DNA from: CAYZXL01 sp964482435
Lineage (GTDB): Bacteria; Auribacterota; JABMQX01
Length of the DNA: 64,000 nucleotides
NCBI GenBank assembly: GCA_964482435.1
Contig: CAYZXL010000008.1
Location: 1-64,000, forward strand
Reading direction: 5' to 3'
Positions 17,290 to 25,805 of the stretch are shown one piece after another (positions within the stretch are counted from its first letter, which is position 1; each line of letters starts with the position of its first letter). The translations under genes and the position numbers were made by a program. The notes below the pieces were generated by a model. It had not been told where the DNA came from. It was given only the letters and a program-made list of their open reading frames with translations, and ran no database searches.

Positions 17290-17442
17290 TCATTCCGGAG
17301 TCAGAGGGCCGATGCCGAGAGTGCGCTCCCACGATTCCGGTTCAGTCCAGGGCTTGCTGACATCATCATCTCTCACCTGCCCGCAACCGGAAAGACAAAC
17401 CACCCCCGCAAGAAACAATAGAAAAAGCAGAAACCTTTTCAC
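17290..17442 (-). CDS. 50-residue lipoprotein
   Basis: A short gene starting with GTG at 17442, with GAGAGG six bases upstream. It encodes a lipoprotein signal (MKRFLLFLLFLAGVVCLSGC) whose lipobox is LSGC, so Cys-20 would be lipidated. Only 30 residues follow, acidic and ending WERTLGIGPLTPE. It starts 18 bp after the stop of the coiled-coil gene 17461-18654 on the same strand, so the two are likely one transcript. No family is recognised. Because the position after Cys is Gly and not Asp, the outer membrane is the likelier destination under the usual sorting rule, though that rule may not hold in this lineage. Confidence 0.7.
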   Translation of the reverse strand: MKRFLLFLLFLAGVVCLSGCGQVRDDDVSKPWTEPESWERTLGIGPLTPE

Positions 17443-17460
17443 CTCGAGCCTCTCCCTGAA

Positions 17461-18654
17461 TTAGAACTTTTTGACGCCGTCGTTGACCTGCACCTCGCCC
17501 TGCATCCAGTCCATGACGAGGTCGGCGGCTGCCATTTTTTCGTAAACCTTGATGACCTGTGCCTTGCCGATGAATTGATTTTCTCGATGAACGATAAGGA
17601 CTGTGTCTTTCTCGAGTCCCTGGTTTTTGCCTATATCTATGACGACGAAGTTGTGCTTCTGGTTGACGACGAGGACTTTTCCGCTGAACCGCCGCCCGGT
17701 GGTGATATTGACCTGGCCAACGTTAACCGCGCCATCAATTTTGCCGGTTCTCTCGGCAATCTGCTTTTCGAGGTCTCTTTTCTCTTTTCGTACTTCCTCC
17801 AGTTCCGCGCGAAGTTGTTCGTTCGTGGCGGTGAGTTTCGTCGGGCTTTCGGGCGCCGGCGAAACTGGCAACGGTGCAGCAGCAGGGGTAGAGATTGGCG
17901 CCGGGGCAGTTGTGGGCGCAGAGACTTGCGCCGACGCCGCAGCGGCCGGAGGAGCAGTCTTGATGGAAAACATGCTGCGCATCTGCCCGAAAGCTTCTCG
18001 AGCCGAACGCCGGGCCTCCGCCATCGCGCGAGAAAAGTCGGAGACCGCGCTGCCCTCGTTTGCTTCCGAAGCGTTTGTCTTCTGCGGCTTCGTCTCAGGG
18101 GCTTCTGAACCGGAAGCCGCCTTCGCCTGGCGCGTCGCGGGGTTCAGGGAAGCAGCGATCATTCCACCGACGGTTCGCCATCCGGCGCCCGCCGCGTCCC
18201 TCACTTTTCCTGCCGCCGTTGCCAGCTTGTTAAGGGGAGGTTCGGTGACCGCCGAGGTCACGCCCGGAACAGTCGTCTCCGACGGCGCGGTGGCAGTTTC
18301 TCCGGGCGTTTGCGCCGCAGGCTCCTCAGCCGCAGGCTCCGTGCGAGATGCATCAGACGGTGGCATTGTCTCTGCCCTCGCCACCATCGCCTTTTCTCTT
18401 TCCCTGGCAAGCTCCTCTGCTAACCTTTTCGCCTCGCGAAGCTGCTCAGCCAATTCCCGGTTCTTTTCTTCGAGGAGGCGAAGTTCCGAAACTACCGTCT
18501 TGAGCCTTCCCTCCGCAGCAATCCTCCTGTCTCTTTCCTCCTTTTCCCGCCCGAAGAAATGAGCCGAGACCCCAACCGCTGCAATGCAGATGACACCGCA
18601 GACGAAAACAACCCACCTATGGCGGCCGGAATTCTCTGCTAACCTCTGGCTCAT
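17461..18654 (-). CDS. Membrane-anchored coiled-coil protein with C-terminal beta domain
   Basis: 397 residues. A single N-terminal membrane span (WVVFVCGVICIAAVGVSAHF, ~14-33) leads into a long coiled coil (~38-98; LRLLEEKNRELAEQLREAKR), a low-complexity Ala/Pro/Thr linker (~100-275), a second short coiled coil (ATNEQLRAELEEVRKEKRDL) and a C-terminal beta-rich domain of ~85 residues (FSGKVLVVNQKHNFVVIDIG ... VLIVHRENQFIGKAQVIKV). That last domain resembles small barrel modules found at the C-termini of envelope proteins in PVC/FCB-type bacteria; I know no function for it. The layout suggests an envelope-spanning tether. The gene runs divergently from the HEAT array and is followed by a lipoprotein gene. 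Its promoter (18663-18691) predicts a nearly leaderless mRNA. Confidence 0.75.
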   Translation of the reverse strand: MSQRLAENSGRHRWVVFVCGVICIAAVGVSAHFFGREKEERDRRIAAEGRLKTVVSELRLLEEKNRELAEQLREAKRLAEELAREREKAMVARAETMPPSDASRTEPAAEEPAAQTPGETATAPSETTVPGVTSAVTEPPLNKLATAAGKVRDAAGAGWRTVGGMIAASLNPATRQAKAASGSEAPETKPQKTNASEANEGSAVSDFSRAMAEARRSAREAFGQMRSMFSIKTAPPAAAASAQVSAPTTAPAPISTPAAAPLPVSPAPESPTKLTATNEQLRAELEEVRKEKRDLEKQIAERTGKIDGAVNVGQVNITTGRRFSGKVLVVNQKHNFVVIDIGKNQGLEKDTVLIVHRENQFIGKAQVIKVYEKMAAADLVMDWMQGEVQVNDGVKKF

Positions 18655-18662
18655 CTCAACGA

Positions 18663-18691
18663 ACTATACCATCGCCTGACACAACGGTCAA
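18663..18691 (-). promoter_or_regulatory. Sigma-70 promoter of the coiled-coil gene, near-leaderless
   Basis: On the minus strand: TTGACC (18691-18686), 17 bp, TATAGT (18668-18663). Initiation 7 bases later falls at about 18656, two bases before the ATG at 18654, leaving no room for a ribosome-binding site. Confidence 0.65.
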
Positions 18692-18726
18692 TATTCCCGC
18701 CTGAGTCGCACCAATACCGATGCGCT

Positions 18727-18950
18727 GGGTGTGGCTGTATTTCCGGGGCAGGGGGTGGATGAATCCCTTGTTCGAGAAGCCCGCCTGAAGGCGGCTTGAG
18801 TGAGAGCTGGGCCGGAGGCCTGGACCACCAGCTAAAGCAGGTGGCTAAAAGGAGTGCCGGCTGAAGCCCCGCGTCAGCGGGGCTAAAGAGCTGCTTGGCG
18901 CAGCACCGAAAGCAAGGGGCGAGATATGCCCCGATTACTCAGCCGCACCC
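18727..18950 (+). mobile_element. Small inverted-repeat element (MITE-like), copy B
   Basis: 224 bp starting GGGTGTGGCTG and ending CAGCCGCACCC (10 of 11 bases complementary). It is flanked on both sides by the exact 8-bp duplication GATGCGCT (18719-18726 and 18951-18958). The interior consists of GCTGAAGC/GCTAAAGC-type palindromes and contains GGATGAATCCC, shared with the 46.1-kb copy. No coding capacity. It lies in the 500-bp gap between the coiled-coil gene and the HEAT array. Confidence 0.88.
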
Positions 18951-19152
18951 GATGCGCTCTTGACAGAACCCACAATCCGAGGTAAGCAATATGGGGTGGG
19001 GTGCGAGCTCGGCCGGGTCTATCGCAAGGCCTGGCGAGCGAACCACAGCAACGATTCCAGACTTCAGGGGCCAGACGCCGCGTCAACGACCAACGGGTCG
19101 GGAAGCAGCGGATGACTCCCTGCATCCCCGGAAGCAGAAAGGGGGCGGAACC

Positions 19153-20448
19153 ATGAACCGGGTGTCATTCATCGCGTTATGGGGGTTGACGGTCTTTTTA
19201 GGATTCGCCATCGGGATGGCGATTGGGGGAAGCAAAGAACCGAGATTGCAGGCGCGCCATCCGCGACAAGCCGCCGCTGAGAAGTCCGAAGCCGACCGCG
19301 CCTTAGCTGCCAGCCTTCAGCGATTCCAGAAAACCCTCGCCGAGAAGGAGAATCTCGCCGCCAGCCTGCGAGCCGAGATGGAGGAGGTGCGCGGGAAGTT
19401 GCTTCCTCCGTTGGGTGCTGAGGATGAGAAATGGCTGAGGGAGCGGGAAGAAGAGGACAGCACGACCAAACGCTGGGGGGCCATCGTCCCAAGAGAAAAG
19501 GAACTCCTGCGAAAGATTCTCCAGCGGAAGGACAAGGTTCTGCGTGCGAAAGGATTTGATGAACTCGCTTCCCTATTGGAGAGCGAGAAAGCTGAGGACA
19601 AGCTGGTTGGGATAATAACGCTGAACCATGTTCTTTATGAAGGGCTTGGGTTCGACAAGGAGCGATTTGAGCCCCTTGTGGAGGCGGCGCTCAGGCATGA
19701 GGATTGGGAGGTGCGAGAGCGTGCTCTCGACTACGTTCGCGGCCTTGGCTGGATGGACCTTGGTCGGTGGCAGGTGACCGCGGAGGTAGCCCTGAGGATG
19801 GTGAGGGACCCTCACCCGCGAGTGAAAAGCGAGGCCCTGGGCCTTCTCGCGCAGTTCGGTGGGAGCGAAAGAAGCGAAGACGTCGCGGGGGCGTTGAGGT
19901 CGCTGCTCGCGAGCGGAACGGAGGAAAGCGTCTCAACGGCTTTGTGGGCGACGGGGGAGTTGGCCCAAGACAGGTCCGCCTATGGGTTCCCGCCCGCGGG
20001 CGATCAGGTCCTTCCCGCACCCGAAAAGCGATACGATTATTACCCAGAAATGAGAGAACTGATGATGAAGGCATCGAAGAATCCCGATTTGGCGGACGAC
20101 GTCCTGAAGTTCTGGTGGGGGAGGCAATCGCTGAACGAAGAAGAGGTGCGACGCGCAGCCGAAATCCTGGAAGGGACGGGCCCGGATGGGTACGTCAGTC
20201 TCCCTGAGTACGCGCCGACTTCGGCGGAGCTGAGGCAGTTGGCGTATAGCCATGAATTCCGGGTAATCAGGGAATCCGTCGTTGATTGGATTCGTTCGGG
20301 CGCGCTTTGGAGGCTTGAGCGCTCGGGGGATAAATCGCTAATTCCGCAGCTCAGGGCTCTTGCTGCAAGCGAGGATGCGGAAGGATTAGAGAGACGAATC
20401 GAATGGGCGATCGAGCGTCTTGAGCGGTACGGAAGGCAGCGCGACTGA
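19153..20448 (+). CDS. Array paralogue 1: membrane-anchored coiled-coil HEAT protein
   Basis: 431 residues from the ATG at 19153 (GGGGGCGG just upstream); a longer frame from 18991 would bury the membrane anchor and has no site. Residues ~5-26 (FIALWGLTVFLGFAIGMAIG) form one membrane span. Residues ~50-80 (LAASLQRFQKTLAEKENLAA) form a coiled coil. A charged linker (EKWLREREEEDSTTKRWG) precedes the array signature LLRKILQRKDKVLRAKGFDE, and then HEAT-like helix pairs (EDWEVRERALDYVRGLGWMD; EDVAGALRSLLASGTEESVS). It ends IPQLRALAASEDAEGLERR, the shared C-terminal motif. The middle part (FPPAGDQVLPAPEKRYDYYP) is specific to this copy. It is the first and most divergent of seven tandem paralogues. 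HEAT domains bind proteins; no enzyme motif is visible. Confidence 0.85.
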   Translation: MNRVSFIALWGLTVFLGFAIGMAIGGSKEPRLQARHPRQAAAEKSEADRALAASLQRFQKTLAEKENLAASLRAEMEEVRGKLLPPLGAEDEKWLREREEEDSTTKRWGAIVPREKELLRKILQRKDKVLRAKGFDELASLLESEKAEDKLVGIITLNHVLYEGLGFDKERFEPLVEAALRHEDWEVRERALDYVRGLGWMDLGRWQVTAEVALRMVRDPHPRVKSEALGLLAQFGGSERSEDVAGALRSLLASGTEESVSTALWATGELAQDRSAYGFPPAGDQVLPAPEKRYDYYPEMRELMMKASKNPDLADDVLKFWWGRQSLNEEEVRRAAEILEGTGPDGYVSLPEYAPTSAELRQLAYSHEFRVIRESVVDWIRSGALWRLERSGDKSLIPQLRALAASEDAEGLERRIEWAIERLERYGRQRD

Positions 20449-20493
20449 AGGATTGTGAAACAAGCTGTTATCTCGCGATCAGGGAGAGGAGGA

Positions 20494-21753
20494 ATGAAGA
20501 AGGCGGTTTTGATTGCGGTGTGGGGGATTTCAGTTTGTATGGCGGTTGCATGCGGGATGAAAGTTGGACGTGCCAGGGTCCCTCGATCCGTGCCGACGAC
20601 GGCGCCGGCCATGGTGAAGCAGCAGGGTGAAGCGCCAAGCCCATCCAATCTCGTCGCCCAAATTGATGAGGTTCGGGAAGCCATTCGCGTGAAGGAAATC
20701 AAGGTGCAGCGGCTTCGGCAGGAAATGGACGCTGTGAAGTCACAGATGCGCCCTCCTCTCAGCCCGGAATTGGAGAAGGAGCTGAAGGAGCGGCTGCAAC
20801 GGCGAAAGGACGATGAGGCGAGAGCGACGGAGGAGGATAGGGGGGATGTGCTCCGGAGAAAAATAGTTCAGCGAAAGGACAAGGCGCTGCGCGAGATGGG
20901 ATTGGCGGAGCTAATGGCCGTGCTTGGGAGCGGCAATCCGGATGACCGCGAAACGGGATTGGCGGTTCTCAGGGGGCTTGGGGCGATCCCATTCGACAAA
21001 GAGAAATTCAGGCCTTATGTGGTCGCAGCGCTGTCTGACGAGCGCGCCTCAATCCGCCGGCAGGCCGTCGAGTGCCTGGGCATGGTGTGCCCATACGAGG
21101 AGACTATGGAAATTGCGGCGCGCATGGCGAAAGATGCCGATCGCGACGTTCGGTTATGGGCGGCGTTCCAGCTGAATGGCTCTTCGGCTCCCGAGCATAA
21201 GGCCCTGGGGGCCTCCGCTCTGCGGTCCGTTCTCCTGGAGGGCGACCGGGAGGTCAGGCGGCTCATCCTGCACACCTTCCGTCCTTTGCCGGAGGAACTG
21301 GACGACGTTGTGGTGAGGCTGTTGGGCGAGGAAGAGCACCAGTCTATCCTCGCACAGAAGCTTCACGATGATAGACAGACCATCGGCGCGCCGATTGTCA
21401 GGCGGCTTGCGGAGATGTACGACGAGGGAACTTCGCCCGAGACAATCATGATGTTCCTCGACCCGGGGAGGGTTCACGTCGGCGATGCAAAAGACCCGGA
21501 GCGTCGCCAAGGGCAGCCTTGCCTTTCTGAGGAGGTGAAACCCGTAGTGCGCGACATCTACCTCCGAACCATCAGAGACAGTCTGTCGAGAGGAACTCGA
21601 TGGCAGGCTCTGGAGGGACTCCGAGAACTGGGCGATGCGTCGGTGATTCCCTATCTTGATGAAATTGCCCGAAGCGAAGAGGCGGAAGGAATCGAGAAGG
21701 AATTGGCTGAAACTATCGAACGTCTCAGGCAAAGCGAAAGTCAACAACGGTGA
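20494..21753 (+). CDS. Array paralogue 2: membrane-anchored coiled-coil HEAT protein
   Basis: 419 residues from the ATG at 20494, preceded by GGAGAGGAGG; the GTG 13 codons earlier is less likely. Membrane anchor AVLIAVWGISVCMAVACGMK, coiled coil ~55-80 (QIDEVREAIRVKEIKVQRLR), charged stretch (ELEKELKERLQRRKDDEARA), then the array signature LRRKIVQRKDKALREMGLAE. HEAT-like repeats follow (DERASIRRQAVECLGMVCPY; DRDVRLWAAFQLNG; DREVRRLILHTFRPL), then the shared RRLAEMYDEG, and the C-terminal motif LGDASVIPYLDEIARSEEAE. It begins 45 bp after paralogue 1, and its stop overlaps the GTG start of paralogue 3 (GTGA), so translation is coupled. Membrane topology is unclear because basic residues lie on both sides of the span. 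Confidence 0.87.
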   Translation: MKKAVLIAVWGISVCMAVACGMKVGRARVPRSVPTTAPAMVKQQGEAPSPSNLVAQIDEVREAIRVKEIKVQRLRQEMDAVKSQMRPPLSPELEKELKERLQRRKDDEARATEEDRGDVLRRKIVQRKDKALREMGLAELMAVLGSGNPDDRETGLAVLRGLGAIPFDKEKFRPYVVAALSDERASIRRQAVECLGMVCPYEETMEIAARMAKDADRDVRLWAAFQLNGSSAPEHKALGASALRSVLLEGDREVRRLILHTFRPLPEELDDVVVRLLGEEEHQSILAQKLHDDRQTIGAPIVRRLAEMYDEGTSPETIMMFLDPGRVHVGDAKDPERRQGQPCLSEEVKPVVRDIYLRTIRDSLSRGTRWQALEGLRELGDASVIPYLDEIARSEEAEGIEKELAETIERLRQSESQQR

Positions 21754-22997
21754 ACAAGACAACGTGGATTGGGCTGCTGGTTGTTGGGATGGCGGCGGCG
21801 TTTGCGGGCGGGCTGGCTATCGGTAAAGGAAAGAGAGTGGAGCAACCCGCTCGCCATGAGGCCCCGAAGGTCGAAATAGAGAAGCCGAGAGGCCGCGACG
21901 ACAGCGTGCTCATCGCGAGCCTCGAGCGGTTCCGAAAGGCTCTTGGGGACAGAGAAAAAGAGGTGGGAGAGCTGAAAGCCGAGCTGGACGAGGTCCGCGC
22001 GAAGTTGCCGCCCGCGCTCGCTTCCGAGGAAGATAGTGAATTGAAGAAATGGGAAGAAAGGCGAAAGGAGCGTGAGCGCCAGCGGACTCTCGAGGAGAAG
22101 TCAAAGCCGCTCAAGGACAAGATTCTTCAGCGGAAAGACAAGGCTCTTCGGGCGGAGGGGCTTGACGAACTCGCGGGTCTTCTGCTCGCCGATGACCGGG
22201 AAAAGTCTCTACTCGGCCTGGAGGTCCTACGTTCCATCGGCTCGATTAAGTGCGACAAAGAAAGGTTTGAGCCGTACGCCTTGAAGGCGCTGAATAATGC
22301 CGACGGAGAGGTCCGGCGGTCTGCTCTCCGCTGCCTGGGCGTGCTGTTCACCCCGGAGCAGCGCGCCGACCTGCTCATTCCAATGGCAAAGGACCAGTCT
22401 CCTGAGGTCCGACGGATGGTAGCGGAAAGTCTTAGCTCCATTCACGTCGAGAACCGGTCTGAGGAAATCGTATCTGCCCTGCGACCTCTGCTGAAGGACG
22501 ATGACTGGCGTGTCAGGGGGCGGGCCATGGACGGTCTGTGGTCGAGGGGAGGGCCTACGGAGGAACTGGAGGAGGTAGCTCTTGAGCTCGCGAAGCGACC
22601 CACGGGATGGGAAGACGAGCAAGAGTTCGCGTATGGAATCTATTGGCTGAGCGTGAAGGCCACGCAAAGCGCAAAACTCGCTCAGCGCCTTGTCGAAATG
22701 CACGATGAGCGTCACGATGTCCCTAATTTTATGTTCTGGCTCTGGCTCTACAACAATGCCAGCAACCTTTCGAGCGACGTGAAGCCCATCGCGACTCAAT
22801 TCTGCACGCGCCTCCTCAAGGAGTCCGCGGACCCGGACGAACGAAGCGCGGCGCTACAGATTTTGCCAAGGCTGGGGGGCGTTTCGGTCCTTCCTCAGCT
22901 CGAGGAGATCGCTGGCAGTCCGGACGCCGAAGGAATCGAGGAACGACTCACAGAGATGATAGAAGGTCTCAGGCAAAGGGAGAGTGAAGAAAGATGA
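21750..22997 (+). CDS. Array paralogue 3: membrane-anchored coiled-coil HEAT protein
   Basis: 415 residues starting with GTG at 21750, inside the stop of paralogue 2. Membrane anchor TTWIGLLVVGMAAAFAGGLA with small-residue spacing, then a basic stretch (KGKRVEQPARHE). Coiled coil ~50-85 (LIASLERFRKALGDREKEVG), charged linker, array signature LKDKILQRKDKALRAEGLDE. HEAT-like helix pairs show the usual xExRxxAxxxL pattern (DGEVRRSALRCLGVLFTPEQ; SPEVRRMVAESLSSI; DWRVRGRAMDGLW). Then comes AQRLVEMHDE, and the C-terminal motif LGGVSVLPQLEEIAGSPDAE with EGIEERLTEMIEGLRQRESE. The stop overlaps the ATG of paralogue 4 (ATGA). This copy and paralogue 4 are very alike in the anchor and coiled coil, which suggests recent duplication. 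Confidence 0.88.
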   Translation: MNKTTWIGLLVVGMAAAFAGGLAIGKGKRVEQPARHEAPKVEIEKPRGRDDSVLIASLERFRKALGDREKEVGELKAELDEVRAKLPPALASEEDSELKKWEERRKERERQRTLEEKSKPLKDKILQRKDKALRAEGLDELAGLLLADDREKSLLGLEVLRSIGSIKCDKERFEPYALKALNNADGEVRRSALRCLGVLFTPEQRADLLIPMAKDQSPEVRRMVAESLSSIHVENRSEEIVSALRPLLKDDDWRVRGRAMDGLWSRGGPTEELEEVALELAKRPTGWEDEQEFAYGIYWLSVKATQSAKLAQRLVEMHDERHDVPNFMFWLWLYNNASNLSSDVKPIATQFCTRLLKESADPDERSAALQILPRLGGVSVLPQLEEIAGSPDAEGIEERLTEMIEGLRQRESEER

Positions 22998-24226
22998 GAA
23001 GCACAGGATGGATCGGACTGTCAGTTATCGCGATGGGGGCGGCGTTTGCGGCAGGGCTGGCCGCCGGCCGGGCAAAGAAACCGGAGCAACCGCCCGCCCG
23101 GGAAGTCACGAAGGTCGAAGCGGACAAGCCGAAAGCCCGGGACGACAGCGTGCTCATTGCCAGCCTTGAGAAGTTTCGCGTTGCCCTGGGAGAGAAGGAG
23201 GAAAGGATTGCTGAGCTCGAAAGGCAACTGGCGGAGGTGAGTTCGAAGTTGCCGGCCCCGCTTTCCCCTGAGGAGGAGAAACGGCGAAAGGAAGAGGAAG
23301 AAAGGCGGAGGAAGAGCGAGCGCTGGACTGCCCTTTACGAGAAATCGAAGCCACTGCGGGCGAAGATCCTTCAGAGAAGAGATAAAGCGCTGCGTGAAAA
23401 GGGGCTTACGGAGGTTGCGACATTGATTCAGAGCGGCAAGGCCGAGGAGATGCTCCTGGGTTTAATGACGCTCTCAAACCTATGGGCTTTCAATCTCGAC
23501 AAGGAGAGGTTCCGGCCGGATGTGGTGGAAGCTCTGCGGAGCGAGGATGCGGAGGTACGCCAGGCGGCCCTCAACTGTGTGAACCACCTATGTTCGGGGG
23601 AGGAACAGCTTCGGATTGCCCTCTCCATGGTGAGCGACCCTTCGCACGAAATCCGCATGTACGCGGTTCCCCGACTCGCGTCGCTTGGCGGGCCGGAGCG
23701 GAAGGAGGAGGTTGCCTCCGCCCTGAAGGCGCTTCTTCAGGACAAGGACAAATCGGTCAGGAACCAAGCGGCGAGCCAACTCCGGCAGGAGTGGGGCGCG
23801 GGTTACGACTACGGGGCGGAATTGGAGGACATCATGGTTGAACTGTCGAGGGACGAGGAGACGCGAGATGCCGCCCGGCGGTGGCTGTTTGAGAGGAGGC
23901 CCGTCACCCTAAGGATCGCGCAACTCGCCGTGGAAACGTACGATCAGGATCAGGATGAAGGCGCGTATCACGCCGTCGAGCTGGCCACCCACGACCTTTC
24001 GGAGGAGGCGAAACCGGTTGTCCGCGACTTCTTGCTCCGTGTCACCAGGGAGAGCATTGAACCGTGGCAACGGTGGCGTGCGCTCGATAAATTGACTGAG
24101 ATGGGAGACCCGAGCGTCATCACCCAGCTTGACGAAATCGCGCGGAGTCCGGATGCGGAGGGAATTGAAGAGCGGCTTGCAAGGACTATTGAAGGTCTCA
24201 GGCAAAAGGAGATTCAGCAACGGTGA
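22994..24226 (+). CDS. Array paralogue 4: membrane-anchored coiled-coil HEAT protein
   Basis: 410 residues starting at the ATG that overlaps the previous stop. Membrane anchor STGWIGLSVIAMGAAFAAGL. Coiled coil ~50-85 (LIASLEKFRVALGEKEERIA). A very charged stretch (EEEKRRKEEEERRRKSERWT) precedes the signature LRAKILQRRDKALREKGLTE. HEAT-like repeats: DAEVRQAALNCVNHLCSGEE, SHEIRMYAVPRLASLGG and DKSVRNQAASQLRQEWG. The region equivalent to AQRLVEMYDEG is AQLAVETYDQDQDEG. C-terminal motif MGDPSVITQLDEIARSPDAE. The stop overlaps the GTG start of paralogue 5 (GTGA). The N-terminal half shares with paralogue 3 the stretch KARDDSVLIASLEKFR-type (GRDDSVLIASLERFR there). Confidence 0.88.
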   Translation: MRSTGWIGLSVIAMGAAFAAGLAAGRAKKPEQPPAREVTKVEADKPKARDDSVLIASLEKFRVALGEKEERIAELERQLAEVSSKLPAPLSPEEEKRRKEEEERRRKSERWTALYEKSKPLRAKILQRRDKALREKGLTEVATLIQSGKAEEMLLGLMTLSNLWAFNLDKERFRPDVVEALRSEDAEVRQAALNCVNHLCSGEEQLRIALSMVSDPSHEIRMYAVPRLASLGGPERKEEVASALKALLQDKDKSVRNQAASQLRQEWGAGYDYGAELEDIMVELSRDEETRDAARRWLFERRPVTLRIAQLAVETYDQDQDEGAYHAVELATHDLSEEAKPVVRDFLLRVTRESIEPWQRWRALDKLTEMGDPSVITQLDEIARSPDAEGIEERLARTIEGLRQKEIQQR

Positions 24227-25548
24227 GGAAGACAACGTGGATTGGATTAGTGGTTGTTGCCATGTGCGCGGGATTTGCTGCGGGACTATTCGTCGGGCGG
24301 ATGAGGAAGCCGGAGGCGCCACGTCGCCAGCCCGCACCTCAGGTCAGGCCGACAAATGCGGAGCGAGAACCCCGCCGGAACGTGAGTCCTCCTCGCAGGA
24401 GGTACAGGGAAGCTCTTGCGGAAGCTCTCCTGAAGTCAGCGCCTTCGCCGGAGCCTCAGGAGGAAAACTCGCAAGAAGAGCTGGACGAGGAGCATAAGGC
24501 CGCCGAGCGATTGCGCGCTCTCTTTCAACAAGCGAGGTCGCTCCGAAGCAAGATTGTTCAGAGGAACGACGGCGCCATGCGCGAGGCGGGGTTTGCGGAG
24601 CTTGCCGCGCTCATCGAGAGCAACAATCCCGACGACCTTCTCCTGGGGCTGACGAGCCTTTTCCACCTCGACGAGATGGACGTGGGCGCGGAGAAGTTCA
24701 GGCCGCAAATTCTGTCTGCCATGAGTAATCCGTCTCCGGAACTCCGCAACGCCGCCCTCAACTGCCTCCCAATGGTTTGCTCTAAGGAGGAAGCACTGGA
24801 GATGGTCCTTGCCATGGCCTCGGATGCCTCCGCGGAAGTTCGTGCGTCTGCGGCGTTCAACGTAGAATTCCTGGCAACGAGAGAGCGAGCGCACGACATC
24901 GAACCGGTGCTGACCGCCCTTCTTCAGGACAGCGATGAGGCGGTGAGGAAAAGAGCGCTTACCGCCCTCTGGAAAACGTGCGAACTTTGCGAGCCTGACG
25001 AGCAGCCAGCGAAAATGCAGGGGCTCGCCGAGAAGGTTTCTGCTGACCCGGAGAGGGCTGGCGAGGTGCTGGGCTGGTGGGAGAACAGAATGAAGTTCAG
25101 GCAGGAGGACGTTCAGCGCTTTGCGGACATGCTCTCGGAAGAGGGTGTTTCATTGTTCCGGGGAGACGGTTATAGCGAGAGGACGCTTATAGGTCTGTTT
25201 GACATCCCCTTCCTTAACGATAGCGTGCACCCCGTTGTCACTCAACTCTGTCTTCAAGCCCTCACGGACAGCACCGACGAGGCGCTCCGACACCGTGCTC
25301 TGAAAATCTTGCCCGAGCTGCGAAATGATTCCCTGGTATCCGCGCTGGAGGAGATTGCTGCTACCCCGCGCGCGGCAGGGATCGAGGATGAACTAAAGCT
25401 GACGATAGAGCGCGTCCGGTCCGGCCCGCCCCTGCCGTCCCTGAAAGGCCGACGGGGGGAAGGGGAGGAGGCTGAGGAGCCGGAGCAGGTGAGGTCCGAA
25501 GAGGCGATTCCGCAAGCGCAGGAGACAAATCCCGAGGAAGCACAGTAA
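24223..25548 (+). CDS. Array paralogue 5: membrane-anchored HEAT protein, divergent
   Basis: 441 residues, GTG start overlapping the previous stop. Membrane anchor TTWIGLVVVAMCAGFAAGLF. The coiled-coil region of the other copies is replaced by a Pro/Arg-rich stretch (RKPEAPRRQPAPQVRPTNAE) and a shorter helix (QEELDEEHKAAERLRALFQQ). The signature is altered to LRSKIVQRNDGAMREAGFAE. HEAT-like helices: SPELRNAALNCLPMVCSKEE, SAEVRASAAFNVEFLATRER, DEAVRKRALTALWKTC. The C-terminal motif is weaker (RNDSLVSALEEIAATPRAAG) and is followed by a disordered acidic tail of ~40 residues (EGEEAEEPEQVRSEEAIPQA) found in no other copy. It is the last member of the coupled block; ~250 bp without a gene follow, so a new transcript may begin before paralogue 6. 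Confidence 0.86.
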   Translation: MRKTTWIGLVVVAMCAGFAAGLFVGRMRKPEAPRRQPAPQVRPTNAEREPRRNVSPPRRRYREALAEALLKSAPSPEPQEENSQEELDEEHKAAERLRALFQQARSLRSKIVQRNDGAMREAGFAELAALIESNNPDDLLLGLTSLFHLDEMDVGAEKFRPQILSAMSNPSPELRNAALNCLPMVCSKEEALEMVLAMASDASAEVRASAAFNVEFLATRERAHDIEPVLTALLQDSDEAVRKRALTALWKTCELCEPDEQPAKMQGLAEKVSADPERAGEVLGWWENRMKFRQEDVQRFADMLSEEGVSLFRGDGYSERTLIGLFDIPFLNDSVHPVVTQLCLQALTDSTDEALRHRALKILPELRNDSLVSALEEIAATPRAAGIEDELKLTIERVRSGPPLPSLKGRRGEGEEAEEPEQVRSEEAIPQAQETNPEEAQ

Positions 25549-25805
25549 GGCGGAACGCTAACGGCCACGGTCGAGCGGTCTCCTCAGTGCTGGCTCAGTC
25601 ACTGGCAGTGTACGGGAGAGCCGATCCGGCGTCGGCCGAGGAGGCGTGCGATTGTGGACGCGGTGCCCTGGAGTGCCCAAGCACGGCTTGAGCTTTCTAA
25701 CGCGGGAGCAAAGCTCCCGGACGCGAAACCTTCTCGCGTCGGCTTGCTGAGGCGCCTTGCAGGCGGGAAAATGCCCGAAATCCGACAGAAATGGGGGAAC
25801 GAAAT

